Shown here: one piece after another, positions 39,903 through 47,957 of the stretch
How positions within the stretch are numbered: position 1 is the stretch's first letter
Layout: every line of letters begins with the position of its first letter
Position numbers and translations under genes: made by a program
Notes under the pieces: generated by a model
Told to the model about the DNA's origin: nothing
Databases searched by the model: none
What the model saw: only the letters and a program-made list of their open reading frames with translations
Assembly (NCBI GenBank): GCA_016210515.1
Contig: JACQTZ010000016.1
Location: forward strand, 1 to 64,000
From: Chloroflexota bacterium
GTDB lineage: Bacteria > Chloroflexota > Dehalococcoidia > UBA2985
Length of the DNA: 64,000 bases
Direction of reading: 5' to 3'

Positions 39903-39980
39903 TAGGGTGGATGTAGCGCAGAAACCCACCATCCCAACGCATCAGATTGATTGAATGGTGGGTTCCACCCACCCTTTTTT
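39903..39980 (+). terminator. Rho-independent terminator of the toxin-antitoxin operon
   Basis: AACCCACCAT (39923-39932) pairs with ATGGTGGGTT (39955-39964), and the outer GGGTGG pairs with CCACCC. A run of six T follows at 39975-39980. It ends directly before the duplicated HAS-barrel fragment. Confidence 0.7.
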
Positions 39981-39981
39981 A

Positions 39982-40044
39982 CTGGTAGCACTGGGCCACA
40001 AAGCCCGTGGTGGACGTCTCCACCACCTCACTCAGGCGGGCTGT
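39982..40044 (-). pseudogene. Duplicated 5' fragment of the HAS-barrel gene
   Basis: The 63 bases match 38894-38956 with about five differences. Read on the minus strand they encode RLSEVVETSTTGFVAQCYQ and then a TAA. No start or remainder of the gene is attached. It and the source copy form direct repeats about 1.1 kb apart flanking the AbrB/PIN module. Confidence 0.65.
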
Positions 40045-40123
40045 TAGTCGTAAATTCCATGTACATTCTTATGGTGGGAAGTAGCGTTATCACCTAAGAG
40101 TGAGGCCATTACCTATGCTCTTG

Positions 40124-40780
40124 TTAGCATCGTTGGCAAAGTGGCCTAGCGTAGGTGACGGCTTTTGGCCGTCCGCATCGGTGACAAAAATTCTCAGGGT
40201 ATGAGTCGTTGCGATAAGTCGCCCAAACCTGGTGGTCTTCTTCACAGAGCGGGCGACTTTGGTCAAACGCAATCCGTTGTCCACATCGGATGCAGAATCC
40301 GGCTCCTACCTGAGTATCTTCACTTCTAGTGATCGCGTTGGCATCGCTTGCTTCAATGAGGCTTGCCGAAACTAGCAGACTATCAGTGACGTACCTTTGT
40401 ATCTGTCTAGCGGCTTGTTTATCTTCCACCACCAATGCGATCTCATGGGAATTGTCTGTGGAGTATTGAGTCAAATTCATTGAACTAACTAAGGCAATTT
40501 GTTCACTCATGTATATCTTGGCGTGGAGGTTCTCGCTGACCGCTACCGTTACGGAATTCTGTGTAAGCCACCGCACATCCTCACTTGAAAGAAGTCTCTC
40601 ATCGGCTCGGACTATGACAATAACTCTCACACCCTTGTTGACAGCTAGACGGATTGTGTCCTTCAAATGTCCCCACAGGGCCAGGTAAGGCGAGACAAGC
40701 CATACCCAATCCCGTGCCTCCCGAATTAGGGCAAGCAATTTCGGCTCAATCTGTTCGTCTGTAAGCAGTGTGGTATCCAT
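40124..40780 (-). CDS. Phospholipase D-family nuclease-like protein with C-terminal zinc ribbons
   Basis: The 218-residue protein has a single HKD-type motif, LHAKIYMSEQIALVSSMNLT, near residues 85-104, after an N-terminal VWLVSPYLALWGHLKD segment. The order H-x-K...S-x-N is that of PLD-type nucleases, which dimerise to form one active site. The C terminus has two cysteine clusters, FCIRCGQRI...RPLCEE and FCHRCGRPK...RPLCQRC, likely zinc ribbons for nucleic-acid binding. It lies between the toxin-antitoxin module and nurA. A role in DNA processing or defence is inferred from context. Confidence 0.75.
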   Translation of the reverse strand: MDTTLLTDEQIEPKLLALIREARDWVWLVSPYLALWGHLKDTIRLAVNKGVRVIVIVRADERLLSSEDVRWLTQNSVTVAVSENLHAKIYMSEQIALVSSMNLTQYSTDNSHEIALVVEDKQAARQIQRYVTDSLLVSASLIEASDANAITRSEDTQVGAGFCIRCGQRIAFDQSRPLCEEDHQVWATYRNDSYPENFCHRCGRPKAVTYARPLCQRC

Positions 40781-40889
40781 AAAGCCCCTTTACACCCACC
40801 GCATTCTATTTGACCGCGCCTTCTCCGAAGTGTACACATCAAGCCTCTGCTTTGCCAGTGCCCCCTCCATTATCAGTCTCCCTCATCCC

Positions 40890-40918
40890 GTAGGGGCGGG
40901 TTTCAAACCCGCCCCTAC
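40890..40918. repeat. Perfect 29-base palindrome at the 3' end of nurA
   Basis: The arms GTAGGGGCGGGTTT and AAACCCGCCCCTAC pair completely around a central base. It lies 24 bases after the minus-strand nurA stop, as 8816-8844 does after the cca-like gene. Confidence 0.75.
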
Positions 40919-40942
40919 ATGTCAAGGACACGAGCGGGAGGC

Positions 40943-42151
40943 TTACAGCCACTTCATCCTCTTGGACTGGTTCTTCTGAGACGTGTACACCGGCAGGCGG
41001 TGCTCCTGGAGAGCGCCCTCCACCATCAACCGGAACTCCTCCCGGTCGGACGTCGTGACCACCGCCTGCTCGTGGGCCTCGGATATGGCGACCGGGTAGC
41101 CATGCCCCTTGCGGCACTGGTCTACCAGCAAGGCATGTGTCATCTCCAACAGCCCGCTGTCCTCGGCAACCCACTTCGGCACCTCCACCCGCGCCATCTC
41201 CGACCCCACGTTCAGATAGAAGAAGTGGACCGCGTGCTCCCCGTAGTACCGCTCCACGATGGAGGATGTGCTGACAAATGCGTCCGAGCGCTCCCCCCCA
41301 TCCAGCAGGGAGCCGAACACGTCCCTGTCCATCACCCCCGATACCCCGTCGCACGGGCGTTGCCCAGGACGCAGTGCCCCACAGTGCAGGTCGCAGTTGG
41401 CCGCCTCATATGGACAGTGGCAGCCATCCAGGCGCAGGGCGTTCACCACATCGGCGCTGCGGGGCAGGCTTATGTACGACGCCAGGGCCAGCGGCCTCCT
41501 CTGGGCCATCTCCCGCAGCTCCTCCAGGGCCGACAGGAACATATCATTCAGCAGCACCCTTCGCACGAAGTCGGGATATGCCTGGCCCACCAGTCCCCAC
41601 AGTATCAAGGAGCCATCTATCAGGGCCAGGGTGGGTATCTCCGGATCGGACTCCTTCGCCAGGGCCACCAGCGCCCGCATCTCCTCGACCGCGCGCAATG
41701 CTCCCAGGAGTGGCCCCTCCAGGCTCTGGGCCCTGCTGCCCGACGGCTCCAGGATGTGCAGGCTATCCTCTCCGGTGTAAAGACGCGGCTCGCTCCCCAG
41801 CCATGCGCCCGGCCTATCGCCGTACTGAATCCGCACCCTGCCAATGTTTATCAGAAAACACTCGACGGCCAGGTGTCTGTCCACGTCTATGTGGGAGCCG
41901 TCCACGGCCAGGACAGCGTAGTTGGAGGGCAGGGCAGGGGAGGGGTACCGCCCCGCGAGCGAGCCCCTGAGGCCGGCGATAAGAAAGGTGGCACGGCTCA
42001 GTACCCGCTTCTCCTCCAGGGCCGACGGTTGCGCCGTGGCCAGGGTACTCAACGCCCGCTCCAACCGGGAGGCCCGGTCGGCTTGCTGGGTATTGAGGCT
42101 GGAAGCTACCTCCTCTATCTGGCTGGCGACTTTATGCAGGTCCAGGGACAT
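40943..42151 (-). CDS. nurA: NurA-domain 5'-3' nuclease
   Basis: NurA is the nuclease partner of HerA in DNA double-strand end processing. The 402-residue protein has the domain hallmark YAVLAVDGSHIDVDRH (catalytic Asp-Gly-Ser) and the second acidic site TLALIDGSLILWGL. Late motifs are FVSTSSIVERYYG and HFFYLNVGSEMARVEVPKW. An N-terminal helical region (LHKVASQIEEVASSLNTQQA) may contact HerA. herA and a HAS-barrel gene lie downstream on the same strand, but a toxin-antitoxin module and a PLD nuclease gene intervene. Confidence 0.85.
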   Translation of the reverse strand: MSLDLHKVASQIEEVASSLNTQQADRASRLERALSTLATAQPSALEEKRVLSRATFLIAGLRGSLAGRYPSPALPSNYAVLAVDGSHIDVDRHLAVECFLINIGRVRIQYGDRPGAWLGSEPRLYTGEDSLHILEPSGSRAQSLEGPLLGALRAVEEMRALVALAKESDPEIPTLALIDGSLILWGLVGQAYPDFVRRVLLNDMFLSALEELREMAQRRPLALASYISLPRSADVVNALRLDGCHCPYEAANCDLHCGALRPGQRPCDGVSGVMDRDVFGSLLDGGERSDAFVSTSSIVERYYGEHAVHFFYLNVGSEMARVEVPKWVAEDSGLLEMTHALLVDQCRKGHGYPVAISEAHEQAVVTTSDREEFRLMVEGALQEHRLPVYTSQKNQSKRMKWL

Positions 42152-42204
42152 GAAGCTCTCCGTTAGACCTAATAGTTCGTTCCATCGACCCGCTCCACAA
42201 GGCC

Positions 42205-42262
42205 AGACTCCAATCCGCTCATGTCCTTCGACAGGCTCAGGATGAGCGGGCGGGCTATCATG
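42205..42262. repeat. REP-like palindrome between nurA and selB
   Basis: CCGCTCATG...CATGATAGCCCGCCCGCTCATC includes TCCTTCGACAGGCTCAGGATG, the REP core found in several gaps. No gene is supported in 42152-42282. Confidence 0.6.
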
Positions 42263-42282
42263 CCATATTTTACTACCGTGCT

Positions 42283-44145
42283 CTACCTCAGCACCCGGTC
42301 GTCGCCAACGCGGCGCGTGATACGCCGCTGGTCAAGGTGCTCCAGCAGGGACAGCGCGTACTTGCGACTGGTCTGGAACCGGTCGCGCACCTGGCCCACG
42401 TTTATCTTGCCCTGCTCTTTGATAGTGGCGACTATAGCGTCCACCATCGCCTGATAGGCCCCCGCATCGAAAATCACCGATTCGCTTACCTTGACCACCC
42501 GGCCCTCGTCCTCCAGCATGGCAAGCAAGTCGTCGTCCATCTCCTCATCCGTTGGGGGCGAGTAGGGATTGGAGCGCAGGCGGGCCACGTACTGCTCCAC
42601 AAGGCGGCTCTGTCCATCGCTGAGGGCCACACGATGCCGGGGCAGCCGCACCAGGTTGCTCTCCTCGACCACGACATCCTCCTCCACCATACGTGTGAGC
42701 GCCAGTGGGAACTCCTGGGCCGACAGGCTCAGCCTGCTGCGTAGCTCCTCCTTCTGGATGCCCCGGCGCAGGGGATGCTCCCTGTGGTAGGACTCCAGGG
42801 CATCCCGTGCCTTGCCCACTACGGAAGCCCAGCCCGCCGCCGAGTAGGCCAGAGACCGCGATGTGATGGCATTAGGCCCCAGCACTACAACGCTCTTATT
42901 CGAGACCAGTTGCTCCACCAGATTCCCTGTATCCTCCGGGGAAAGGCCAGCCCGGTCGGCCAGGACCTGAAGGCTGCACGGCTCCGAGGACTGTAGCGTC
43001 TGAACCAGCATCTCGTCCTGACTCCCCCGCTCCATGACCTCCAGTCGCTCCAGGGTAGGGGAGTAGCGACGACGATGGCGCTGGGCATACGGGTCCATCA
43101 CAGTGCCGCCGCCCAGCGTTTCGTCCGAAGAGCGTATGACGAAGTAGTCCCCCTTTACCAGGGCCAGGGGGCTCTCCAGGCGCACCTGCGCCCATGTCTC
43201 CTCTCCGGGACTCACCTCGTCCTTCTCCAGCAGCCTCACCCTGGCGACGGTCTCCGTTGCCCCAGTATGGAAGGTGACGGGGCTGTTGTGTTTCAGCCCC
43301 CTGGGTGCATCGGCCAGCAGCCTGAGGCGCACGTCCACGGCGATGGTGGGCCTGAGCCAGCCGGGGATGGTGAGCACCTCGCCTCGCTGAATCTCGTCGT
43401 GGGACACACCCGACAGGTTCACCGCCAGCCGACGCCCCGGCGATGCCGTCTCTATCTTCTGGCGATGGCTCTGGAGACCTCGAATGCGGGACACCTTGCC
43501 CGAGGGCAGTATCTCCACCTCCATCCCCACGGACAGCGACCCGTCTATAAGAGTGCCGGTGACCACCGTGCCGAAGCCCGGCATGGTGAAGGAGCGGTCG
43601 ATGGAGAGGCGCGGCCTTCCCGAGTCCTTGCGCGTCTCCGTCGTCTCCAGGAGCCGGTCCAGGGTCTCCAGCAGTTCCGGAATCCCCTCGCCCGTGACCG
43701 CGGACACGGCCACCATCGGCGCGCCCTCCAGGGTAGTGCCCTTGAGCACGTCCTCCACCTCGGCCACCACCAGCTCCAGCAGCTCCTCGTCCACCAGGTC
43801 TCTCTTGGCGATGACCGCCACGCCCTTCTTCACCCGCAGCAGGTCAAGGATGGCCAGGTGCTCCCTGGTCTGGGGCATCACCGACTCGTTGGCGGCGATG
43901 ACCAGCATGGCCAGGTCTATGCCGCCGACGCCGGCCAGCATGTTCTTGATGAACCGCTCGTGGCCGGGCACGTCTACAATGCTCACCTCCTGGCCGCTGG
44001 GCAGGGTGAGCCATGCAAACCCCAGCTCGATGGTCATGCCCCGTTCCTTCTCCTCCCGGAGGCGGTCGGGGTCGATGCCGGTCAGGGCCATGACCAGGGT
44101 GGACTTTCCGTGGTCAACGTGTCCTGCGGTGCCTATAACGTACAT
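42283..44145 (-). CDS. selB: Selenocysteine-specific elongation factor SelB
   Basis: SelB delivers selenocysteyl-tRNA to UGA codons next to a SECIS element. The GTPase domain begins MYVIGTAGHVDHGKST (G1), with DRLREEKERGMTIELGF (switch I), SIVDVPGHERFIKNMLAG (G3) and AKRDLVD as the G4 site. EF-Tu-like domains 2 and 3 and the C-terminal winged-helix repeats ending VRDRFQTSRKYALSLLEHL and RRITRRVGDDRVLR follow. ATG 44145 is chosen because the family starts at this beta strand. No selA, selD or tRNA-Sec gene is seen here, so the rest of the machinery must lie elsewhere. Confidence 0.93.
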   Translation of the reverse strand: MYVIGTAGHVDHGKSTLVMALTGIDPDRLREEKERGMTIELGFAWLTLPSGQEVSIVDVPGHERFIKNMLAGVGGIDLAMLVIAANESVMPQTREHLAILDLLRVKKGVAVIAKRDLVDEELLELVVAEVEDVLKGTTLEGAPMVAVSAVTGEGIPELLETLDRLLETTETRKDSGRPRLSIDRSFTMPGFGTVVTGTLIDGSLSVGMEVEILPSGKVSRIRGLQSHRQKIETASPGRRLAVNLSGVSHDEIQRGEVLTIPGWLRPTIAVDVRLRLLADAPRGLKHNSPVTFHTGATETVARVRLLEKDEVSPGEETWAQVRLESPLALVKGDYFVIRSSDETLGGGTVMDPYAQRHRRRYSPTLERLEVMERGSQDEMLVQTLQSSEPCSLQVLADRAGLSPEDTGNLVEQLVSNKSVVVLGPNAITSRSLAYSAAGWASVVGKARDALESYHREHPLRRGIQKEELRSRLSLSAQEFPLALTRMVEEDVVVEESNLVRLPRHRVALSDGQSRLVEQYVARLRSNPYSPPTDEEMDDDLLAMLEDEGRVVKVSESVIFDAGAYQAMVDAIVATIKEQGKINVGQVRDRFQTSRKYALSLLEHLDQRRITRRVGDDRVLR

Positions 44146-44219
44146 AGAAGAGACTCGTGGACGGGTACTTGGCATCAGGATAGCACAAAAGGGGAGGGGA
44201 GGGACAGTTGAGCGATTAG

Positions 44220-45419
44220 CTACGACACTAGCGCTTCATTATAAGCGACCAGGTATGCATTGCGGTGGAATATTAGGTCAGTGTAGTAGGGTTCAGCTAT
44301 AGTACATGTGCCTGTCAGGCTTCCACAGTATTTAAGGCGTCTTTGTTCGTACGCGGCTTTTGCAGAGTTGACCTTCTCTCTTAGAGCTTGATTCTCAGGG
44401 TGGGTGTTCTTCTGCAGTCCAATTATGTATCCGTTTACATTGGTCTGGGGTATCCAGCACCCGTCATCCTGCGAGTTGGCGTCGCCTTTAGTCCAGTAGT
44501 AGTAGGTTCCAGACTCCATCTTAATGCCTGTCACTCTATGCGCCACAGGGCCGGAACCGCTCAGGTTGCACACAGTCGTTGGGGTGAAGCTAATCACAGC
44601 TCCAACAACCACATCCTGGGGTCTGAAGTTTGACAGCCAGGTCGCGGTATCCAGGCAGGTGATCTTGGGCTCCATACTACCAGTGCACTTGAATCCCCTC
44701 GTGTATGATTCCACTATCAGGGGCGTCCTTTGAGCCTTTAGGGAAGCTATCTCGCTCTGGAGGGAAGTTACCTGACTCTGAAAGGTTGCTACTTTTGCCC
44801 TTACCTCCTCTAACTGTCCTACTGTGTTGACCAAGGTATTGTAATCGGCAGTTTTGCTAGTCAGCTGTGCCGTGGTAGTTTCCAGGTTGGCGGCCAGGGT
44901 TTTGTTTTCGGCTACCCTGGTATCTAGCTGTGCCGTGGTGGTCTCAAGGTTGGCGGTCAGGGTTTTGTTTTCAGCCACCCTGGTGTCTAGCTGTGCCGTG
45001 GTGGTCTCAAGGCTGGCGGTCAGCGTCTTGTTTTCCGCCACCCTGGTGTCTAGCTGTGCCGTGGTAGTTTCCAGGCTGGCGGTCAGGGTCTTGTTTTCCG
45101 CTACCCTGGTGTCTAGCTGTGCCGCGGTACTTTGCAGGTTGGCGGCCAGGGTCTTGTTTGCTGCTACCTTGCTGGTCAGCTGTGCCGTGGTGGTTTCCAG
45201 GTTGGCAGTCAGGGTCTTGTTTTCCGCCACCCTGGTGGCTAGCTGTGCCGTGGTGGTTGCGAGGTCGCGGGAAAGCTGTTCACTTTCTCTTAGAACGGCT
45301 CCTAGCTCGGTCTTGGTCGTCTTTAATGCTGAGCGGGTTTCTGCTAGCTGTAGTACCACAGCACCGAAAGCCACAAGAAGAACCACCGAAAAGGCGAAGA
45401 TGAAGAGCTTGATACGCAT
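44220..45419 (-). CDS. Membrane-anchored coiled-coil protein with SipW/S26-like signal-peptidase domain
   Basis: Residues 5-25 form an N-terminal membrane anchor (FIFAFSVVLLVAFGAVVLQL). Residues 55-201 are seven 21-residue repeats of the type TTTAQLDTRVAENKTLTASL, predicted to be coiled coil. Residues 234-340 resemble a signal peptidase of the archaeal/ER/SipW type: CTGSMEPKI with the candidate Ser248, VAHRVTGI with His294, and KGDANSQDD with Asp313. Six cysteines (245, 255, 284, 321, 365, 372) suit an extracytoplasmic location. I infer an outside-facing protease-like head on a rigid stalk. The substrate is unknown, and the neighbours, selB and repeats, give no hint. Confidence 0.65.
   Translation of the reverse strand: MRIKLFIFAFSVVLLVAFGAVVLQLAETRSALKTTKTELGAVLRESEQLSRDLATTTAQLATRVAENKTLTANLETTTAQLTSKVAANKTLAANLQSTAAQLDTRVAENKTLTASLETTTAQLDTRVAENKTLTASLETTTAQLDTRVAENKTLTANLETTTAQLDTRVAENKTLAANLETTTAQLTSKTADYNTLVNTVGQLEEVRAKVATFQSQVTSLQSEIASLKAQRTPLIVESYTRGFKCTGSMEPKITCLDTATWLSNFRPQDVVVGAVISFTPTTVCNLSGSGPVAHRVTGIKMESGTYYYWTKGDANSQDDGCWIPQTNVNGYIIGLQKNTHPENQALREKVNSAKAAYEQRRLKYCGSLTGTCTIAEPYYTDLIFHRNAYLVAYNEALVS
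44817..45257 (-). repeat. Seven tandem 63-bp coding repeats
   Basis: Within the coiled-coil gene, seven units of 63 bases encode 21-residue units starting at residues 55, 76, 97, 118, 139, 160 and 181. The middle units are nearly identical in DNA sequence, pointing to recent duplication; the last is degenerate. The exact period fits three heptads. Confidence 0.85.
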
Positions 45420-45579
45420 TGTCTCCTCTCCCTTCTTATCAGCCTTGGCCTATTATAAGGCTCTCGCGATTTCTGTGCCACCTCGCTCATTCCCCCAAAG
45501 AACCGCGCACGCAATTTCGCCCCACATATCGCCCTGAGTCCGTCCATGACCGGAGGGCCTGGGGCGGGGCGGCGTATTT

Positions 45580-45880
45580 GCCCCACCCTAGATGCTTCGC
45601 TCCGCTCAGCATGACATAATATTGCCCTTAGCCTCAGAATCCTACGTCTCCAGAACACCCCCCCATGCATCGCGTCCCACCCATAAGTCGCCTTGAGTCC
45701 CGACCTGTCGGGACGAAGGGCCGTGTTCTTAAATGTCATTCTGAGAAGCGAAGCGACGAAGAATCTGGGGTGGGGCCTAGTTCTGCATATTAGCCTCCAC
45801 CCCAGACCCTTCACTTCGTTCAGAGTGACACGAACATCAGCACTTTTGGAGCAAAGCCCGGCCGAAGGGCCTGGGATGGG
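45580..45880. repeat. REP-like repeat cluster
   Basis: Fragments include AGATGCTTCGCTCCGCTCAGC, AAATGTCATTCTGAGAAGCG, CGAAGAATCTGGGGTGGGG and CCCTTCACTTCGTTCAGAGTG. They are arranged in both orientations, so large hairpins can form. No gene is supported between 45420 and 45885. Confidence 0.7.
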
Positions 45881-45885
45881 GCCTC

Positions 45886-46170
45886 TCACGTCAACTGGTC
45901 TGCCAGGTCAACCCAATAAGGATTGCTCGCCTCTATCAGGGCCGCCTTCTTCGCCCGAGTCCATCCCTTGAGCTGCTTCTCTCTTGTAATAGCCGACAGA
46001 ACGTCTTCCGTCGTCTCATAATACACAAGGCGGCTGATTGTATACCGCTTGGTAAAATCACCACCAACCCCGTGACGGTGTTCCTCCAACCGTCTGACCA
46101 GGTTGCTCGTCATGCCCACGTAGAGGGTACCTCTGTAGCTGCTCAAAATGTAAACGTAGTACTGGTTCAT
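45886..46170 (-). CDS. GIY-YIG nuclease superfamily protein
   Basis: The 94-residue protein is a stand-alone GIY-YIG domain: YYVYILSSYRGTLYVGMTSNLVRRLEEHR, then LVYYETTEDVLSAITREKQLKGW. The catalytic tyrosine, arginine (RRLEEH) and late glutamate (AITREKQLK) are present. Small proteins of this kind are widespread, sometimes as UvrC-like or defence-associated nucleases, with unknown target. ATG 46170 is chosen; the extra residues upstream come from a REP element (AAGCATCTGGGGTGGGG). Confidence 0.82.
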   Translation of the reverse strand: MNQYYVYILSSYRGTLYVGMTSNLVRRLEEHRHGVGGDFTKRYTISRLVYYETTEDVLSAITREKQLKGWTRAKKAALIEASNPYWVDLADQLT

Positions 46171-46283
46171 AGGAATACCCCACCCCAGATGCTTCGCTCC
46201 GCTCAGCATGACATGGGGAGGACGGTCAAATTCTGAACGCGTTTACCCCTAAGATGCCTCACTGCAATCGCACCTCCGCTCGC

Positions 46284-47666
46284 CTACTCCCCAAAGAACC
46301 GCGCAAACACCTCGTTGCCCAGCAGTCGCCCACGCCCGGTGAGGCGCAGCACGCCGTCCCTCTGCTCCAGCAGCCCCACCGAGGTCAGCTCCTGAATCTC
46401 CTCCCCGTACACCGAAAGGAGCGACCGGCCGAAGCGGGCGGCAAAGCCCTCCAGGCGCACCCCCTCCTCCAACCTCAGCCCCAGCATCATGGTCTCGGCC
46501 ATCTCCATACGCTGCTCTATGACCTCCACGCCCTCTACCGTGGGCACTCGGTCTAGAGCCTCCGCAGATAGCGCATCCAGGGAAGCCACCGGTGTAGCGG
46601 CGTCACCGAGGCGGCGTACGTACTCCTGCGGCAAGTCGACGTTGTGGAACCGCCATCGTCCCAGGTAGGAGTGCGCTCCCGCGCCCACCCCAAGATAAGG
46701 CTGGTTGCGCCAGTAGGTCAGGTTGTGACGGCTCTCCTTGCCTTGCCTGGCCCAGTTGGAGATCTCGTAGTGGCGGTATCCTGCCTGCCCCAGGATCTCC
46801 TCCGCCAGCAGGTACATGTCCGCGGCCAGGTCCGGGTCGGGCTGGGGCAGCTCACCCAGACGCACCTGCTGCTCCATGTGCGTGCCCTCCTCCAGGGTGA
46901 GGCAGTACAGCGACAGGTGCTCCGGCGACAGGGACAGCGCCTCGCTCAGCGTGTCCCGCCACTGCTCCATGCTCTGATGGGGGATGCCGTACATCAGGTC
47001 CAGGCTGATGTTGGTGAATTTGTCCCCAGTACCCTCACCCCCGTTATCCCCCTCACCCTTGCCAAGGGTGAGGGGCGAGGAAAAGTATCTGGGGGACACC
47101 CCCAGACCCCCGTCAGGAGGGGCTTCGCCCCCTCTGAACTCCCCAGGAATCGCATTTTGGGATGATTTCACGAACCCCGCCCGTCGAGCCAAGTGGTACG
47201 CCTCCATCGCCTCCCGTGACGAGTGCCTTCTCCCCAGCACCTTCAGCAGCGAGTCATCGAAACTTTGGACCCCAATGCTCAGGCGGTTGATGCCCAGTTG
47301 GAGAAGAGATGCCACACTGTCAGCCGACAGGTCGCCGGGGTTGGCTTCCAGGGTGACCTCTGCGCCAGGTGCAACCCGAAAGGCGCTGCGCGTTGCCTCC
47401 AGGATTGATCCAACAGCCTGGCCGGGTACATAAGACGGCGTCCCGCCACCGAAGAAAATGGTGTTTACCCTTGGAGTGCCCAGAAGAGCGCCCCAGCAGC
47501 GTATCTCCGTAGCCAGGGCGTCGGTGTAGCCGGGGATTAGGGTCTCTATGCCTGCGTAGGTGTTGAAGTCGCAGTAGGGACACCTGGTCTTGCAAAAAGG
47601 TACGTGGATGTAGAGGGCTATCTGGGAGGGCAGGGCAGACCCTTCATTGTTGGGCTGAGAGTCCAT
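46284..47666 (-). CDS. hemW: HemW-like radical SAM protein with 52-residue repeat-derived insert
   Basis: HemW is a radical SAM heme chaperone, formerly taken for coproporphyrinogen III oxidase. The cluster motif is HVPFCKTRCPYCDFNTYAG (Cys 25, 29, 32). INRLSIGVQSFDDSLLKVLGR and the later FTNISLDLMYGIPHQS, plus the C-terminal HemN_C domain, are intact. Residues 166-217 (VKSSQNAIPGEFRGG ... GTGDKF) interrupt the strand that normally reads ARRAGF-TNISLDLMYG. They are encoded by a complete copy of the three-hairpin repeat. The frame is maintained, so a 460-residue protein is produced. Whether it still works is unknown. Confidence 0.88.
   Translation of the reverse strand: MDSQPNNEGSALPSQIALYIHVPFCKTRCPYCDFNTYAGIETLIPGYTDALATEIRCWGALLGTPRVNTIFFGGGTPSYVPGQAVGSILEATRSAFRVAPGAEVTLEANPGDLSADSVASLLQLGINRLSIGVQSFDDSLLKVLGRRHSSREAMEAYHLARRAGFVKSSQNAIPGEFRGGEAPPDGGLGVSPRYFSSPLTLGKGEGDNGGEGTGDKFTNISLDLMYGIPHQSMEQWRDTLSEALSLSPEHLSLYCLTLEEGTHMEQQVRLGELPQPDPDLAADMYLLAEEILGQAGYRHYEISNWARQGKESRHNLTYWRNQPYLGVGAGAHSYLGRWRFHNVDLPQEYVRRLGDAATPVASLDALSAEALDRVPTVEGVEVIEQRMEMAETMMLGLRLEEGVRLEGFAARFGRSLLSVYGEEIQELTSVGLLEQRDGVLRLTGRGRLLGNEVFARFFGE
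47016..47171 (-). repeat. Copy E of the three-hairpin repeat, inserted in frame within hemW
   Basis: The 156 bases on the minus strand align with 38222-38345 and 12536-12650: AGAGGGGGCGAAGCCCCTCC, GGGGGTCTGGGGGTGTCCCC, CAGATACTTTTCCTC, then CCCTTGGCAAGGG and GGGGGTGAGGGT. Length is an exact multiple of three, and the orientation gives an open frame. Confidence 0.85.
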
Positions 47667-47699
47667 CTAGTACCTACTTGCAGAAAAGAGCGTTATCAT

Positions 47700-47875
47700 C
47701 AACCGCTCGTGGTGAGCTCCGACTCCGTGTGTTGCATCCCGAAGAAATCGGGGCGGAGTCCGATGAAGTCGGACCTAGTTTACCCCTTCGTTAAACTCAG
47801 GGCAGGCTCTGAGCAAAGCCGAAGGGAACCATAAGCGGTTCACCCTTCGACAAGCTCAGGGTGAGCGGTATTGAG
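47700..47875. repeat. Compound palindromic repeat, second copy in opposite orientation
   Basis: This is the reverse-complement counterpart of 10165-10310. Shared blocks include GGAGTCCGATGAAGTCGGACC, TAGTTTACCCCTTCG and GAGCAAAGCCGAAGGGAACC. It lies between hemW and ychF with no gene in it. Confidence 0.65.
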
Positions 47876-47957
47876 GCCGGCCTTGTTACGCGGAACTTAT
47901 GAAACTTGATACTAGCTACCCGCCTGTTACCAGGCGATTGGATTCGCCCGCCGACCA

